Positions 46,374 to 55,251 of a stretch of 64,000 nucleotides of DNA are shown here, piece after piece. The notes beneath the pieces were generated by a model. It was not told the origin of the DNA. It did not search any database and was given only the letters and a program-made list of their open reading frames with translations. Position numbers and translations under genes: made by a program. The first letter of the stretch is position 1, and every line of letters starts with the position of its first letter. This DNA comes from Parashewanella sp965200795. Its GTDB lineage: Bacteria > Pseudomonadota > Gammaproteobacteria > Enterobacterales > Shewanellaceae. The stretch lies in contig CBDAVB010000013.1 of the NCBI GenBank assembly GCA_965200795.1, positions 124,001 through 188,000 of the forward strand, given 5' to 3'.

Positions 46374-46391
46374 CCGCTCAATTATGAGCGG
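46374..46391. terminator. Hairpin after serA
   Basis: Stem CCGCTCA/TGAGCGG with loop ATTA, downstream of serA; no strong T-run. Confidence 0.4.
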
Positions 46392-46414
46392 AATGTTCAA
46401 ATTAACGGGAGAGA

Positions 46415-47650
46415 TTAGTAAAGCACGCGGGTACGAATGGTGCCTTCGATGTTTTTCAGTTCCTCTGACGCCTGATCCGCTTTACTGGTTTCCACTTCCA
46501 TCACCACATAACCGATATCGCCTTTGGTCTGCAGGTGCTGCGCTGAAATATTGATGTTTTTTTCTGAGAACGCCTGGTTGATCTGAATTAACACGCCGGG
46601 TTTGTTGGCGTGAATATGCAGCAGGCGGGAACGGCCCTCGTCGGTTGATGATAAGGTTACCTCAGGAAAGTTAACCGCTGAAACCGTTGAACCCAAGTCT
46701 GAATATTTGGCCAGCTTGCCGGCGACTTCGATACCGATATTTTCCTGCGCTTCCATGGTGCTGCCGCCGACATGCGGGGTGAGCAGCACTTGATCCAGGT
46801 TTCTCAGCTCGCTGATAAACTCATCATTATTTGATTTAGGCTCGGCGGGGAAAACGTCAATCGCGGCGCCTGAGATTTTATTTTCTTTAATTGCCGCCGC
46901 GAGCGCCTTAATGTCGACCACAGTGCCGCGGGAAGCGTTAATTAACATGCTGTCAGGCCCCATCAGCTCAAGTTCTCCGGCGCCGATCATGTTTTTTGTT
47001 GTATCGGTTCCGGGTACGTGAAGGCTGATCACATCCGCTTGCGAGAGCAGCTTCTTCAGTGTCCTGACCGGCCTGGCGTTGCCCAGCGGCAGCTTTTCCT
47101 CAATATCAAAAAACTTCACTTGCATGCCGAGGGTTTCCGCTAAAATGCCCAGCTGAGTGCCGATGTGGCCATAGCCGATAATGCCGAGGACTTTGCCGCG
47201 TACCTCATGGCTGCCGGAGGCGCTTTTAGCCCATTCGCCGCGGTGGGCTTTAGCGTTCTTTTCAGGAATCCCCCGCATCAGCATGATGATTTCGCCCAGC
47301 ACCAGCTCCGCGACACTGCGGGTATTGGAGAAAGGGGCGTTGAAGACCGGAATCCCCCGTTTAGCGGCGGCGTCTAAATCGACCTGATTCGTCCCGATGC
47401 AAAAGCAGCCTATGCCAATCAGTTTTTGCGCCCGGCCGATAACTTCCCGCGTCAGCTGAGTGCGTGAGCGTAAACCGACAAAATGCGCGTCTTTAATTGA
47501 TTCCGTTAAAGCCTCACTTGATAGTGACGACTTATGATATTCGATATTGCTGTAGCCGGCTTTTTCTAATGACTCAGCGGCGGACGGATGAACTCCCTCT
47601 AACAGTAAGATTTTAATCTTATCTTTTTGAAGCGAGTGTTTTGATGTCAT
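46415..47650 (-). CDS. serA: D-3-phosphoglycerate dehydrogenase
   Basis: First step of serine synthesis. 411 residues, the E. coli type length. NAD-binding GKVLGIIGYGHIGTQLGILA, active-site TPHVGGSTMEAQENIG with its histidine, and NASRGTVVD. The C-terminal ACT domain (HIHANKPGVLIQINQAFSEK) suggests feedback inhibition by serine. It is not next to rpiA, a frequent neighbour elsewhere. The gap 47651-47896 has no gene. Confidence 0.96.
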   Translation of the reverse strand: MTSKHSLQKDKIKILLLEGVHPSAAESLEKAGYSNIEYHKSSLSSEALTESIKDAHFVGLRSRTQLTREVIGRAQKLIGIGCFCIGTNQVDLDAAAKRGIPVFNAPFSNTRSVAELVLGEIIMLMRGIPEKNAKAHRGEWAKSASGSHEVRGKVLGIIGYGHIGTQLGILAETLGMQVKFFDIEEKLPLGNARPVRTLKKLLSQADVISLHVPGTDTTKNMIGAGELELMGPDSMLINASRGTVVDIKALAAAIKENKISGAAIDVFPAEPKSNNDEFISELRNLDQVLLTPHVGGSTMEAQENIGIEVAGKLAKYSDLGSTVSAVNFPEVTLSSTDEGRSRLLHIHANKPGVLIQINQAFSEKNINISAQHLQTKGDIGYVVMEVETSKADQASEELKNIEGTIRTRVLY

Positions 47651-47896
47651 TGGATACCTCGGAATTCAGGGAAGCGTCATTGTTTTTAATTAAGTAACAG
47701 TTTTTAAAGTAAAGGTAAATCAATTCGCTCTCATTATTTCAAATTAATCCGCCATAAGTACCCGTAATTACTAAAAGACTTGCCGGCCGCTGCTTACGTT
47801 AACCATTTTTAATATGAAGTTAATGACTGTCCGGTAGTTTATTCAGCTTTGAACCTATATATTGATTGTCAATAAGTTTTTTTGAGGAAATAGCGT

Positions 47897-49135
47897 ATGA
47901 CAGAAGTTACGAACAGGGTGGTTTTAAACTACAACCCTCACCAGGGCAGTAGTTATCAGGCTTTGGTTAACGACACTAATTATAATGCGCTTGAGCGGTC
48001 TTGCGAGGGTCTGAGCCAACTGAAGCAAGGACAGACGAAAATCTTTCAGGCCGAGCTTCCCGGCGGAAAAATCCGCACCTATAAAGTAAGTCGGCAAGTT
48101 CAGGTAGCAGATAATAATAAACCTGAGGAATATCTGCATTTTCAGGAAACTAACAGAGGGATATTTCGCGCGCTGAGGCAATTTTTGTTCGGTGAGACTG
48201 GAAAAGAAGTTCAGGCCAGGAGTTATCTGCAAAATCTGGCCATTCGCATGGTTCTAGCTCAGACTAAAAAAGTCGCCGCGATTAACCATATGCTTCCGGA
48301 ACAGGATTTCGCGAAGTGCTCTTCAGTGATTAAAGGGGAGCAAGGATTTCCCGCCGTTATTTCACCTTGCGCGGTACTCGATAAAGTCGTCGATCGCAGC
48401 AAATCTATAGTGCTTATGTTAGATTTAGATGAGAATATCGCTACATCGTCAGGCCGTAATTCTGTTAGACCTGAAAGTGACATTTATTGTGTCAGCCCGC
48501 ACCTGGCTGAAAAAATATCGGCGCTGAAACGTGACGGGGTTAAAATAAAAGTCGCCCTGAATACACGCTCTCATAAGGTGGAAGGGCAAATAGAAGATAA
48601 ACTCAACGCGGCCGGCATTAAGCTTAATGACATTGATTATACGGCTTGCGTAGGAAGCGATGAGTTTAAAGGCGATAAAAAGGAGATGGCCGGGCAGATA
48701 ATGGATAGAGTCTCCGAAGAAGAGGGTTATCAGGATAAACAGCAAGTTCAGGTACTGTATTTTGATGATGAACCGGCACATCTGAAACAGGTGAACAAGG
48801 GCGTGCGAGAGGCCGGCTACGCTGACTGTCAGTGTTTCCAGACGGTCGCTCACACGCCGGTTTCAGCGGTAAGGTGGATGAAGTTTGATAAACCGGAAAC
48901 GGAACCGGAAGCAGATGAGCAAGTCTTGGCGGGTATTGATAAAAATGATAAAGATTTTCCCGATACCAGAAAGAAAGCCTGGAAAGTGACAGAAGCGGAG
49001 TTATTTAAAAATTACAAAAAAGAGGCCGTAATGTCCTATCTGTTACTCAATATGCCCGCGGGTAAACCGTTATCACAGCCGATGCCGGTCAATAATAATA
49101 TAAGAACACCGGACTGCTTCAGACGAGACGATTAA
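47897..49135 (+). CDS. HAD-like protein, possible secreted effector
   Basis: 412 residues with no signal peptide. Residues 170-330 look like a haloacid dehalogenase fold: VLMLDLDENIATSS (DxD nucleophile motif, about 177), VKIKVALNTRSHKVEGQIED with a serine/threonine motif II position, and VLYFDDEPAHLKQVNKGVR (acidic motif IV, about 288). The N-terminal 170 residues and the Pro-rich C-terminal tail (MPAGKPLSQPMPVNNN) match nothing I know. It stands alone between housekeeping genes. A host-directed effector is a guess from the nearby filament array and the lack of a metabolic context. Confidence 0.6.
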   Translation: MTEVTNRVVLNYNPHQGSSYQALVNDTNYNALERSCEGLSQLKQGQTKIFQAELPGGKIRTYKVSRQVQVADNNKPEEYLHFQETNRGIFRALRQFLFGETGKEVQARSYLQNLAIRMVLAQTKKVAAINHMLPEQDFAKCSSVIKGEQGFPAVISPCAVLDKVVDRSKSIVLMLDLDENIATSSGRNSVRPESDIYCVSPHLAEKISALKRDGVKIKVALNTRSHKVEGQIEDKLNAAGIKLNDIDYTACVGSDEFKGDKKEMAGQIMDRVSEEEGYQDKQQVQVLYFDDEPAHLKQVNKGVREAGYADCQCFQTVAHTPVSAVRWMKFDKPETEPEADEQVLAGIDKNDKDFPDTRKKAWKVTEAELFKNYKKEAVMSYLLLNMPAGKPLSQPMPVNNNIRTPDCFRRDD

Positions 49136-49219
49136 GCTAAGTGCCGCTGTTTAACCTAAACGCTCATGACATCTATGCCTGTCATGAACGTTCAGATTAA
49201 AGTAAATAAGGTTTAATCA

Positions 49220-50167
49220 TCAATGTTTAAACATGGCTGAGATTGACTCTTCATTACTTACGCGGCGAATGGCCTCGGCTAATACCGCTGACATCGTCAG
49301 CTGAGAAACTTTACTCACTTTCTGCATTTCAGGGCTCAACGGCACGGTGTCCGTAACGATGACTTCATCAATGACAGACTGCTCAATGTTCTTCGCCGCG
49401 TTACCGGAGAATACCGGGTGAGTGGCATAAGCCAAGACGCTTTTGGCGCCGTGCTCTTTCAATGCCTCGGCGGCTTTACATAAGGTGCCGCCGGTATCTA
49501 TCATGTCATCAACAATGATACAGTCACGGCCCTGGACGTCACCGATGATGTGCATAACCTGAGACACGTTCGCTTTAGGGCGGCGTTTATCAATGATGGC
49601 TAAATCAGAGTCGTTAAGCAGTTTAGCTACCGCACGGGCGCGGACAACGCCGCCGATATCCGGTGATACGACAACCGGGTTTTCAAGTTGTTTCGCAAAC
49701 ATATCTTCCAGAAGAACCGGGCTGCCGAATACGTTATCAACAGGAACGTCGAAGAACCCCTGAATCTGCTCCGCGTGTAAGTCACACGTCAGTACCCGGT
49801 CAACGCCGACACTTGATAAAAAATCAGCGACAACTTTCGCCGTAATCGGTACACGCGCGCTTCTTACGCGGCGGTCCTGACGCGCGTAACCAAAATACGG
49901 AACTACCGCGGTAATACGACCCGCAGACGCACGACGAAGAGCGTCAACCATTACAATCAGTTCCATTAAGTTATCATTAGTCGGCGCGCAGGTAGACTGG
50001 ATGATGAATACATCAGCGCCGCGAACGTTTTCGTTGATTTGAACACTGATTTCACCATCACTGAATCGGCCTACCTCGGCGGCTCCCAGTGAACAGAATA
50101 AACGGTCGGCAATCTTTTTAGCGAGACTGGGAGTGGCATTCCCAGCAAAAAGCTTGATGTCGGGCAC
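49220..50167 (-). CDS. prs: Ribose-phosphate pyrophosphokinase
   Basis: Makes PRPP from ribose 5-phosphate and ATP. 315 residues from GTG 50167 (VPDIKLFAGNA), which matches the family N-terminus and has GAGG upstream. The longer frame to 50230 would add 21 unlikely residues. Motifs are GRFSDGEISVQINENVRGAD, RQDRRVRSARVPITAKVVAD (ATP loop), TCDLHAEQIQGFFDVPVDN and CIIVDDMIDTGGTL (PRPP). Follows ispE in the lolB-ispE-prs order. Confidence 0.96.
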   Translation of the reverse strand: MPDIKLFAGNATPSLAKKIADRLFCSLGAAEVGRFSDGEISVQINENVRGADVFIIQSTCAPTNDNLMELIVMVDALRRASAGRITAVVPYFGYARQDRRVRSARVPITAKVVADFLSSVGVDRVLTCDLHAEQIQGFFDVPVDNVFGSPVLLEDMFAKQLENPVVVSPDIGGVVRARAVAKLLNDSDLAIIDKRRPKANVSQVMHIIGDVQGRDCIIVDDMIDTGGTLCKAAEALKEHGAKSVLAYATHPVFSGNAAKNIEQSVIDEVIVTDTVPLSPEMQKVSKVSQLTMSAVLAEAIRRVSNEESISAMFKH

Positions 50168-50235
50168 GGTATGAACCTCAGGCGTTTGTATATTGTGTAG
50201 GTGAGCCTGAACGTGATTTTCAAGCCTCACAAAAA

Positions 50236-51093
50236 TTAGTTTATATCAGCTAAGCGGTCTAACAACGGCGAACGGTTAAGGCCTTTCGCGACGAATCCCG
50301 AAAGATCGGGCGGCAGCTTGCCGAACACCTCCCGCGCTTGCTGTTCGTTGTCGAACTCCGCGAACACGCACGCGCCTGTTCCCGTCATTCTGGACGGCGC
50401 ATATTCTATCAGCCACGCTAATGCCTTGGCAACTTGAGGGTATCGGGCTGTGACGAGCGGCTGGCAGTCATTTTTCCACTCACAGCTGAATAATCGTTCA
50501 ATGGTGACTTTCGGCGTATCGCGTTTTAAATCCGCCGCTGAGAAAATTTCCGCCGTTGAGACTTGCACGCCGGGCGTTAACACGACAAACCATTTTTCAG
50601 GCAGGGTGATCGGCTCAAGTTTCTCACCGACACCTTCGGCAAACGCGGTGAAACCCCGAATGAAAACAGGGACATCGGCGCCGAGCTTTAAACCGATCTG
50701 AGCCAGTTCATCCGTTGAGAGTCTGCCGTTCCACAGTTGGTTTAACGCCAGTAAAGTGGTCGCCGCGTCGGACGAGCCGCCGCCGATCCCGCCGCCCATC
50801 GGCAGATTTTTTTCGAGATAAATATCAGCGCCGTACGCCGCTTTTGTGTGCCGCTGTAATAATTTCGCGGCTTTTAGAATTAAGTTATCGCCGCAGGCGA
50901 CAACTTTATTTAATTCAGAGTGAAGTGCAAGCCGCTGATCCCGGCGAATCTCAAAATCAAGGTAATCGCATTTGTCGAGCATCTGAAAAATGGTCTGTAA
51001 CTCATGATAACCGTTATTTCTCCGGCCTGTGATGTGTAAAAACAGGTTGAGTTTGGCCGGTGCGGGAAATCGTACTCTGCTTGCTGAATTCAT
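50236..51093 (-). CDS. ispE: 4-diphosphocytidyl-2-C-methyl-D-erythritol kinase
   Basis: Isoprenoid synthesis by the MEP route. 285 residues of the GHMP kinase family. PAPAKLNLFLHITGRRNNGY at the N-terminus, the ATP loop NLPMGGGIGGGSSDAATTLL and a C-terminal motif RMTGTGACVFAEF. Lies 3 bp downstream of lolB. Confidence 0.96.
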   Translation of the reverse strand: MNSASRVRFPAPAKLNLFLHITGRRNNGYHELQTIFQMLDKCDYLDFEIRRDQRLALHSELNKVVACGDNLILKAAKLLQRHTKAAYGADIYLEKNLPMGGGIGGGSSDAATTLLALNQLWNGRLSTDELAQIGLKLGADVPVFIRGFTAFAEGVGEKLEPITLPEKWFVVLTPGVQVSTAEIFSAADLKRDTPKVTIERLFSCEWKNDCQPLVTARYPQVAKALAWLIEYAPSRMTGTGACVFAEFDNEQQAREVFGKLPPDLSGFVAKGLNRSPLLDRLADIN

Positions 51094-51096
51094 ACC

Positions 51097-51708
51097 TTAC
51101 TTCTCAGGCGCTAACGCCCGCCATTCATTGATCTGAATTTTTAAATTTAAATCAGGTTGCCGTATTTGTAAAAGCCGCGGAACACTGGCGCCGCTCTGCC
51201 GTTGCCAGCTTTTGTAATCTAACGTCCAGTTAATGCCGTCCGCGTTAATCGCCGCGCGCTTCGGGTTCCCCGCCGCGTCGCGCGTTTTAACTAATTCATT
51301 GTGATGGATCTGCCCGGTAATCCAGCGGGGAAATTGTGTCATGGGAATTGACCAGCCGGTAAGGCGCCGCAGTAATGTCCGCGCGTCACGGCCGGTATGT
51401 GTTTTACCGTCCGCGGTCAGCGTCACCTTATGCGGCCGAGCGTCTAAGGACAGCACGGTGGTGCCCAGTACGGTGGTCAGCGTGAGCTGATCTCTTTGCG
51501 GCTCATGCAGCCAGAATAAATTGGCGCTGAACTTATCCTGTGGTGTTCTCACCAGCAACTTTCCTTTTAACTCCCAGGCCCGCGCTTGCTGTGCGGAAGA
51601 AACCTGAGCCGGAACCAACCTTGTCTGAGGAACAGAAGAGCAGGCACTCAGAAAAATAATGATAAGTGCGGTGATGACATGTCTGCGGTTTGTTAATGAA
51701 AAATTCAA
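51097..51708 (-). CDS. lolB: Outer-membrane lipoprotein receptor LolB
   Basis: Inserts lipoproteins into the outer membrane. 203 residues. Lipobox IIIFLSACSS near residue 22, then QQARAWELKGKLLVRTPQDK and KFSANLFWLH, GWSIPMTQFPRWITGQ as in LolB. hemA, often divergent from lolB, is replaced here by the flagellin gene. Confidence 0.9.
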   Translation of the reverse strand: MNFSLTNRRHVITALIIIFLSACSSVPQTRLVPAQVSSAQQARAWELKGKLLVRTPQDKFSANLFWLHEPQRDQLTLTTVLGTTVLSLDARPHKVTLTADGKTHTGRDARTLLRRLTGWSIPMTQFPRWITGQIHHNELVKTRDAAGNPKRAAINADGINWTLDYKSWQRQSGASVPRLLQIRQPDLNLKIQINEWRALAPEK

Positions 51709-51792
51709 GGCGCTAATTCTTAAATGATTTTACAGAGCATAATAACGGTTTCACGTCCAGTGAGCAAAGAGGCCGTTAACTCAATCAGCAAA

Positions 51793-51861
51793 CTGGTACT
51801 CCGTAGAGTGCTTAAGACGGGTGTCAGAAAAGTGAAAAAACTTAACTTATAGCTGGGTACT
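51793..51861. repeat. MITE-like family A, short copy
   Basis: GGTACTCCGTAGAGTGCTTA through GTGTCAGAAAAGTGAAAAAA to TAGCTGGGTACT; the same inner and right-end words as the other copies, with the left third missing. Lies between the divergent lolB and lafA. Confidence 0.65.
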
Positions 51862-52021
51862 TAAGCGCGTCATTTTGAAAAAAATAAATTTTTATATCCC
51901 TGTAAATTAGCTGTTTAGTTACTTTTGCCGAAAAAAATCCGCGTTCGGTTTCAGTTTGCTTTTTCGGTGTCGTCTTTTTGTTGGTGAGACAAGAAAATAA
52001 TTTTTTACGGAGGAAGGCACT

Positions 52022-52873
52022 ATGTTGTCCGTTCATACTAACTACGCATCACTGATTGCGCAAAACTCAGTAACCAACAGTAACGACAAACTGACAACCG
52101 CGATGGAGCGTCTGTCAACCGGCATGCGCATTAACAGTGCCTCTGACGACGCGGCGGGTCTGCAAATCGCGACTCGTCTGAACGCTAACGTTGTCGGTAT
52201 GCAAACCGCGAGCCGTAACGTTTCAGACGCGACTTCTATGCTGCAAACCGCTGACGGCGCGTTAGATGAAATTACCACCATTGCTCTGCGTCAGAAAGAA
52301 TTGGCGACTCAGGCGGCGAACGGCGTGAACTCTGATGAAGATTTATCGGCGTTAAACTCTGAATTTCAGGCGCTTACAGAAGAAATGGGGCGCATTATCG
52401 GCAGCACTGAATACGCCGGTAATAACCTATTTGATACATTGGACGGTGACGCTGCCGCGGGCACAGGTGGTGTTAACTTTCAAATCGGCGCCTCTTCAGC
52501 TGAAACCCTTAATGTGATTGTGGAAAAGTTGGATTTAGCTGACGTTGACGGTGCCGGCGGTGACTTATCCGCCGCGGACTTAACCGCCGCCGGCGGCGCG
52601 ACAGCGGCGATTGGTCTGGTTGACTCTTTAATTGATACCGTGGGTGAGTCACGCTCTACATTAGGCGCGAACATCAACCGTCTGGGTCACACCGCTTCTA
52701 ACCTGGCGAACGTTACCCAAAATACCCAGTCGGCGGCGGGTCGTATTATGGATACCGACTTCGCGGTCGAATCGGCGAATATGACCCGAAACCAGCTTCT
52801 GGTTCAGGCGGGTACGAACATTCTGTCCTCCGCGAACCAGAACACCAACCTGGTTATGGGTCTGCTTCGTTAA
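52022..52873 (+). CDS. lafA: Lateral flagellin
   Basis: Filament subunit of 283 residues. The N-terminus LSVHTNYASLIAQNSVTNSN is the signature of lateral (LafA-type) flagellins of Vibrio and Aeromonas. The D0/D1 region TAMERLSTGMRINSASDDAA and C-terminal NRLGHTASNLANVTQNTQSA then TNILSSANQNTNLVMGLL are conserved. The middle domain is short. An acceptable sigma-28 minus-10 box (GCCGAAAA, 51927-51934) lies 90 bp upstream, but the minus-35 box is weak. Own terminator at 52912. Confidence 0.92.
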   Translation: MLSVHTNYASLIAQNSVTNSNDKLTTAMERLSTGMRINSASDDAAGLQIATRLNANVVGMQTASRNVSDATSMLQTADGALDEITTIALRQKELATQAANGVNSDEDLSALNSEFQALTEEMGRIIGSTEYAGNNLFDTLDGDAAAGTGGVNFQIGASSAETLNVIVEKLDLADVDGAGGDLSAADLTAAGGATAAIGLVDSLIDTVGESRSTLGANINRLGHTASNLANVTQNTQSAAGRIMDTDFAVESANMTRNQLLVQAGTNILSSANQNTNLVMGLLR

Positions 52874-52911
52874 TTCCCGATTTAAGTTACAGCGGGAATC
52901 GCGGTTGTACT

Positions 52912-52940
52912 TTAAGGCGCTGTTGACAGCGCCTTTTTTG
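52912..52940 (+). terminator. Rho-independent terminator after lafA
   Basis: AAGGCGCTG/CAGCGCCTTTTTT with loop TTGA. Confidence 0.9.
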
Positions 52941-53070
52941 TACCCGCTGAAAATCAATCGTTCAACGATAAGGAAAAACCGTTTCCTGCCGCATGAATCA
53001 AGCGGAAGTGAAGTGTAGTTGTTTTGGTTTTAAAAATCGTAACTTACTGAAGTTTAAGTTTTAAATTTTT

Positions 53071-53086
53071 TGGCACGAATTGTGTT
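53071..53086 (+). promoter_or_regulatory. Sigma-54-like promoter upstream of lafB
   Basis: TGGCACG-AATT-GTGTT: a perfect minus-24 half; the minus-12 half has GT instead of GC. It lies 46 bp before the lafB start. Lateral flagellar genes in Vibrio are partly sigma-54/LafK controlled. Confidence 0.4.
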
Positions 53087-53131
53087 TTTAAAGATAAAAA
53101 TATTCGTGACTATCACCAGCGGAGAATGATT

Positions 53132-54451
53132 ATGTTTGGCGGGGCAGGATTTATCCCATCTCAAATTTCTTTAGATTTAGTTAACGCTGAGCGTGCGGCC
53201 AGGGATCAGCTATACGCCGCGAATTATCAGAATTACCAAACTCAGCTCAAAGCATACAATACGCTGGAAAGCCAGCTTGACGGTCTGGCCGATAAACTGT
53301 CAGCGATCAGCGGCGACAGTTTTAACGCTAAAAGCGTCAGTGTTATCGGCGATCAGATTTCAGCCGCCGTCGCCGGTAACGCGCCGGTCGGAAACTATGA
53401 TGTGGTGGTATCCCGGCTGGCTCAGGCTGAGCAGCTGAGTAAAACCTTTTCCGGCGAGGATGAGGCCTTACCGACCTCAGGCGTATTAAACATTCAGCTT
53501 GGTTCTGATCCCGCTGATGCCATCAGTATTGATTTATCGGCTGAGAACGCGGACGGCTCAAAAACCGTGGCTGATTTAAGAGATATGATCAATAAGCATC
53601 CCGATAACCCGGGAGCGCAGGCCTCTTTAGTGCGGACCGGTGATCATGTTGAGCTCATGATGACCTCAAAAGATACCGGCTCGGAGAATACGCTTGATGT
53701 CACGTTAGACGGCGCCGACTGGGGCATGACTCAGTTAAAAGCCGCTCAGGACGCCAAGTTCAGTATTAATGGTCTCGCGGTCACCAGCAGCAGTAATTTT
53801 ATTGATGACGTGATTGACGGCATTTCGATTGAGCTGGATAAAGTTCACGCCAGCGGTGAAAGCAGTGTCATCAAAGTTGAGGCCGACACCGAAACGGCCA
53901 AACAATCAGTGCAGGATTTTGTTGACGCTTACAATGAATTATTAGACCAGCTTGATTCATTAACCAAAGGCTTTGGCAGTGCCGCCACGGACTCGGAATC
54001 AGAAACATTAGGTGTTCTGAACGGTGACGCTTCCGTGCGAATGCTTGAAGGGAAGTTAAAAGATGTGCTTTTCGATACCGCGCCCGGTGGTCAGCGTTTA
54101 TCTGATATCGGCATTGAGCTTGATCGCTACGGGAAACTGAGCGTTGACAATACCAAGCTGTCTAATGTGTTACGTGACGACCCTGACACAGTGCAGGCTC
54201 TTTTTACCGCTGATGACGGTTACATCGACAAACTGGAGCAGGTGCTTGAACCCTATACTGAGTTCAACGGCTATATCGATAACCGCCAGACCAATCTTAA
54301 AGAGCGGAGCGATCGTGTCGAGTACGACATGGAGCAATACAACATTCAGATGGAGCAGAAATATCAGCTCTACCTAGCCCAGTTCACCGCCGCGGAAGCT
54401 GCCATTAACAGCATGAACGCGGCCAGTTCACTCTTCAACACAGGAGCGTAA
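53132..54451 (+). CDS. lafB: Lateral flagellar filament cap (FliD/HAP2)
   Basis: 439 residues from ATG 53132, which has GGAG at 7-bp spacing; ATG 53126 is too close to it. The FliD N-terminal part has ARDQLYAANYQNYQTQLKAY and ALVTSS-type segments. The C-terminal part has DFVDAYNELLDQLDSLTKGF, RLSDIGIELDRYGKLSVDNT and a heptad tail LKERSDRVEYDMEQYNIQME. Caps the growing filament and folds flagellin. First gene of a long operon. Confidence 0.92.
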   Translation: MFGGAGFIPSQISLDLVNAERAARDQLYAANYQNYQTQLKAYNTLESQLDGLADKLSAISGDSFNAKSVSVIGDQISAAVAGNAPVGNYDVVVSRLAQAEQLSKTFSGEDEALPTSGVLNIQLGSDPADAISIDLSAENADGSKTVADLRDMINKHPDNPGAQASLVRTGDHVELMMTSKDTGSENTLDVTLDGADWGMTQLKAAQDAKFSINGLAVTSSSNFIDDVIDGISIELDKVHASGESSVIKVEADTETAKQSVQDFVDAYNELLDQLDSLTKGFGSAATDSESETLGVLNGDASVRMLEGKLKDVLFDTAPGGQRLSDIGIELDRYGKLSVDNTKLSNVLRDDPDTVQALFTADDGYIDKLEQVLEPYTEFNGYIDNRQTNLKERSDRVEYDMEQYNIQMEQKYQLYLAQFTAAEAAINSMNAASSLFNTGA

Positions 54452-54456
54452 TTTCA

Positions 54457-54837
54457 ATGCTTAACGAGCAAGATCCTTTTAACGCTTATCAGCAAATTTC
54501 AGTGGACGCCCGCGCGGCGTCCGCTAACCCCCATGACATGGTTCGCATGTTACTCGATGGTTTATTGGAGGAAATGGATCGCACCGCAGGCTTTATGGAA
54601 CGTAAGAGCTTTGAGGACAAAGGTAAAAGCGTCAATAAATGCCTGAATATTGTCCACGGTCTGGACTCTATGCTGGATATGGAAAACGGCGGTGAAATCG
54701 CCGTGAGCCTTAACCGGCTCTATGACTATTGCAGTCGTCAGCTGGTTACCGCCAGCGTACAAAACAATGTTGATGAATTACAACCTGTTATTAAGGTGAT
54801 TTCTGATGTCCGGGACGGTTGGCAAAACCTTAATTAA
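54457..54837 (+). CDS. lafC: Lateral flagellin chaperone (FliS)
   Basis: 126 residues. AYQQISVDARAASANPHDMV then RMLLDGLLEEMDRTAGFMER is the typical FliS start. The C-terminus VQNNVDELQPVIKVISDVRD binds flagellin in homologues. Five bp downstream of lafB and overlapping the next gene by 32 bp. Confidence 0.9.
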   Translation: MLNEQDPFNAYQQISVDARAASANPHDMVRMLLDGLLEEMDRTAGFMERKSFEDKGKSVNKCLNIVHGLDSMLDMENGGEIAVSLNRLYDYCSRQLVTASVQNNVDELQPVIKVISDVRDGWQNLN

Positions 54838-55138
54838 TCAGTTTTTAAAGCTTGAATTGGCGCTGAAAAAATACAGCGCGGCGCAAGATTTCGCCAAGCT
54901 TGAACAGGTTAACGCGCTGCTGATTAAAACCGTCGGGCAATACGGTAAAGGCAGCTCAGCGGCTGAGCGGAAGGCTTTTAAGCGTTTAGGTGAAGCGCAT
55001 CAGCGCACGCTGGCAAACCTGCTTGAAACCAAACAAGAACTCGCCGAAAAAATGAAGCGGCTTCAGGAGCATAAAGAAGGACTCAACGCTTATCAGCTTA
55101 CTGAACTGAGCTCGGATTCAGATTCAGCGGGAAAATAA
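54806..55138 (+). CDS. FliT-like flagellar chaperone
   Basis: 110 residues, mostly helical (LINQFLKLELALKKYSAAQD, FKRLGEAHQRTLANLLETKQ). Position after fliS, size and helical makeup fit the lafX/lafD slot of lateral clusters or FliT. No diagnostic motif, so the name rests on context. The start at 54806 lies within lafC; no later ATG is well placed before the first helix. Confidence 0.65.
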   Translation: MSGTVGKTLINQFLKLELALKKYSAAQDFAKLEQVNALLIKTVGQYGKGSSAAERKAFKRLGEAHQRTLANLLETKQELAEKMKRLQEHKEGLNAYQLTELSSDSDSAGK

Positions 55139-55251
55139 GCGTTATTCAATACAATTATGACAGTAATAAATACAGCCGGTTCGTCAGGCGCTCAACCGTC
55201 CGCTTGCGTTTCAGGTAACAGCGGCTCTGATTCAAATACCAGTTTGAGGAG

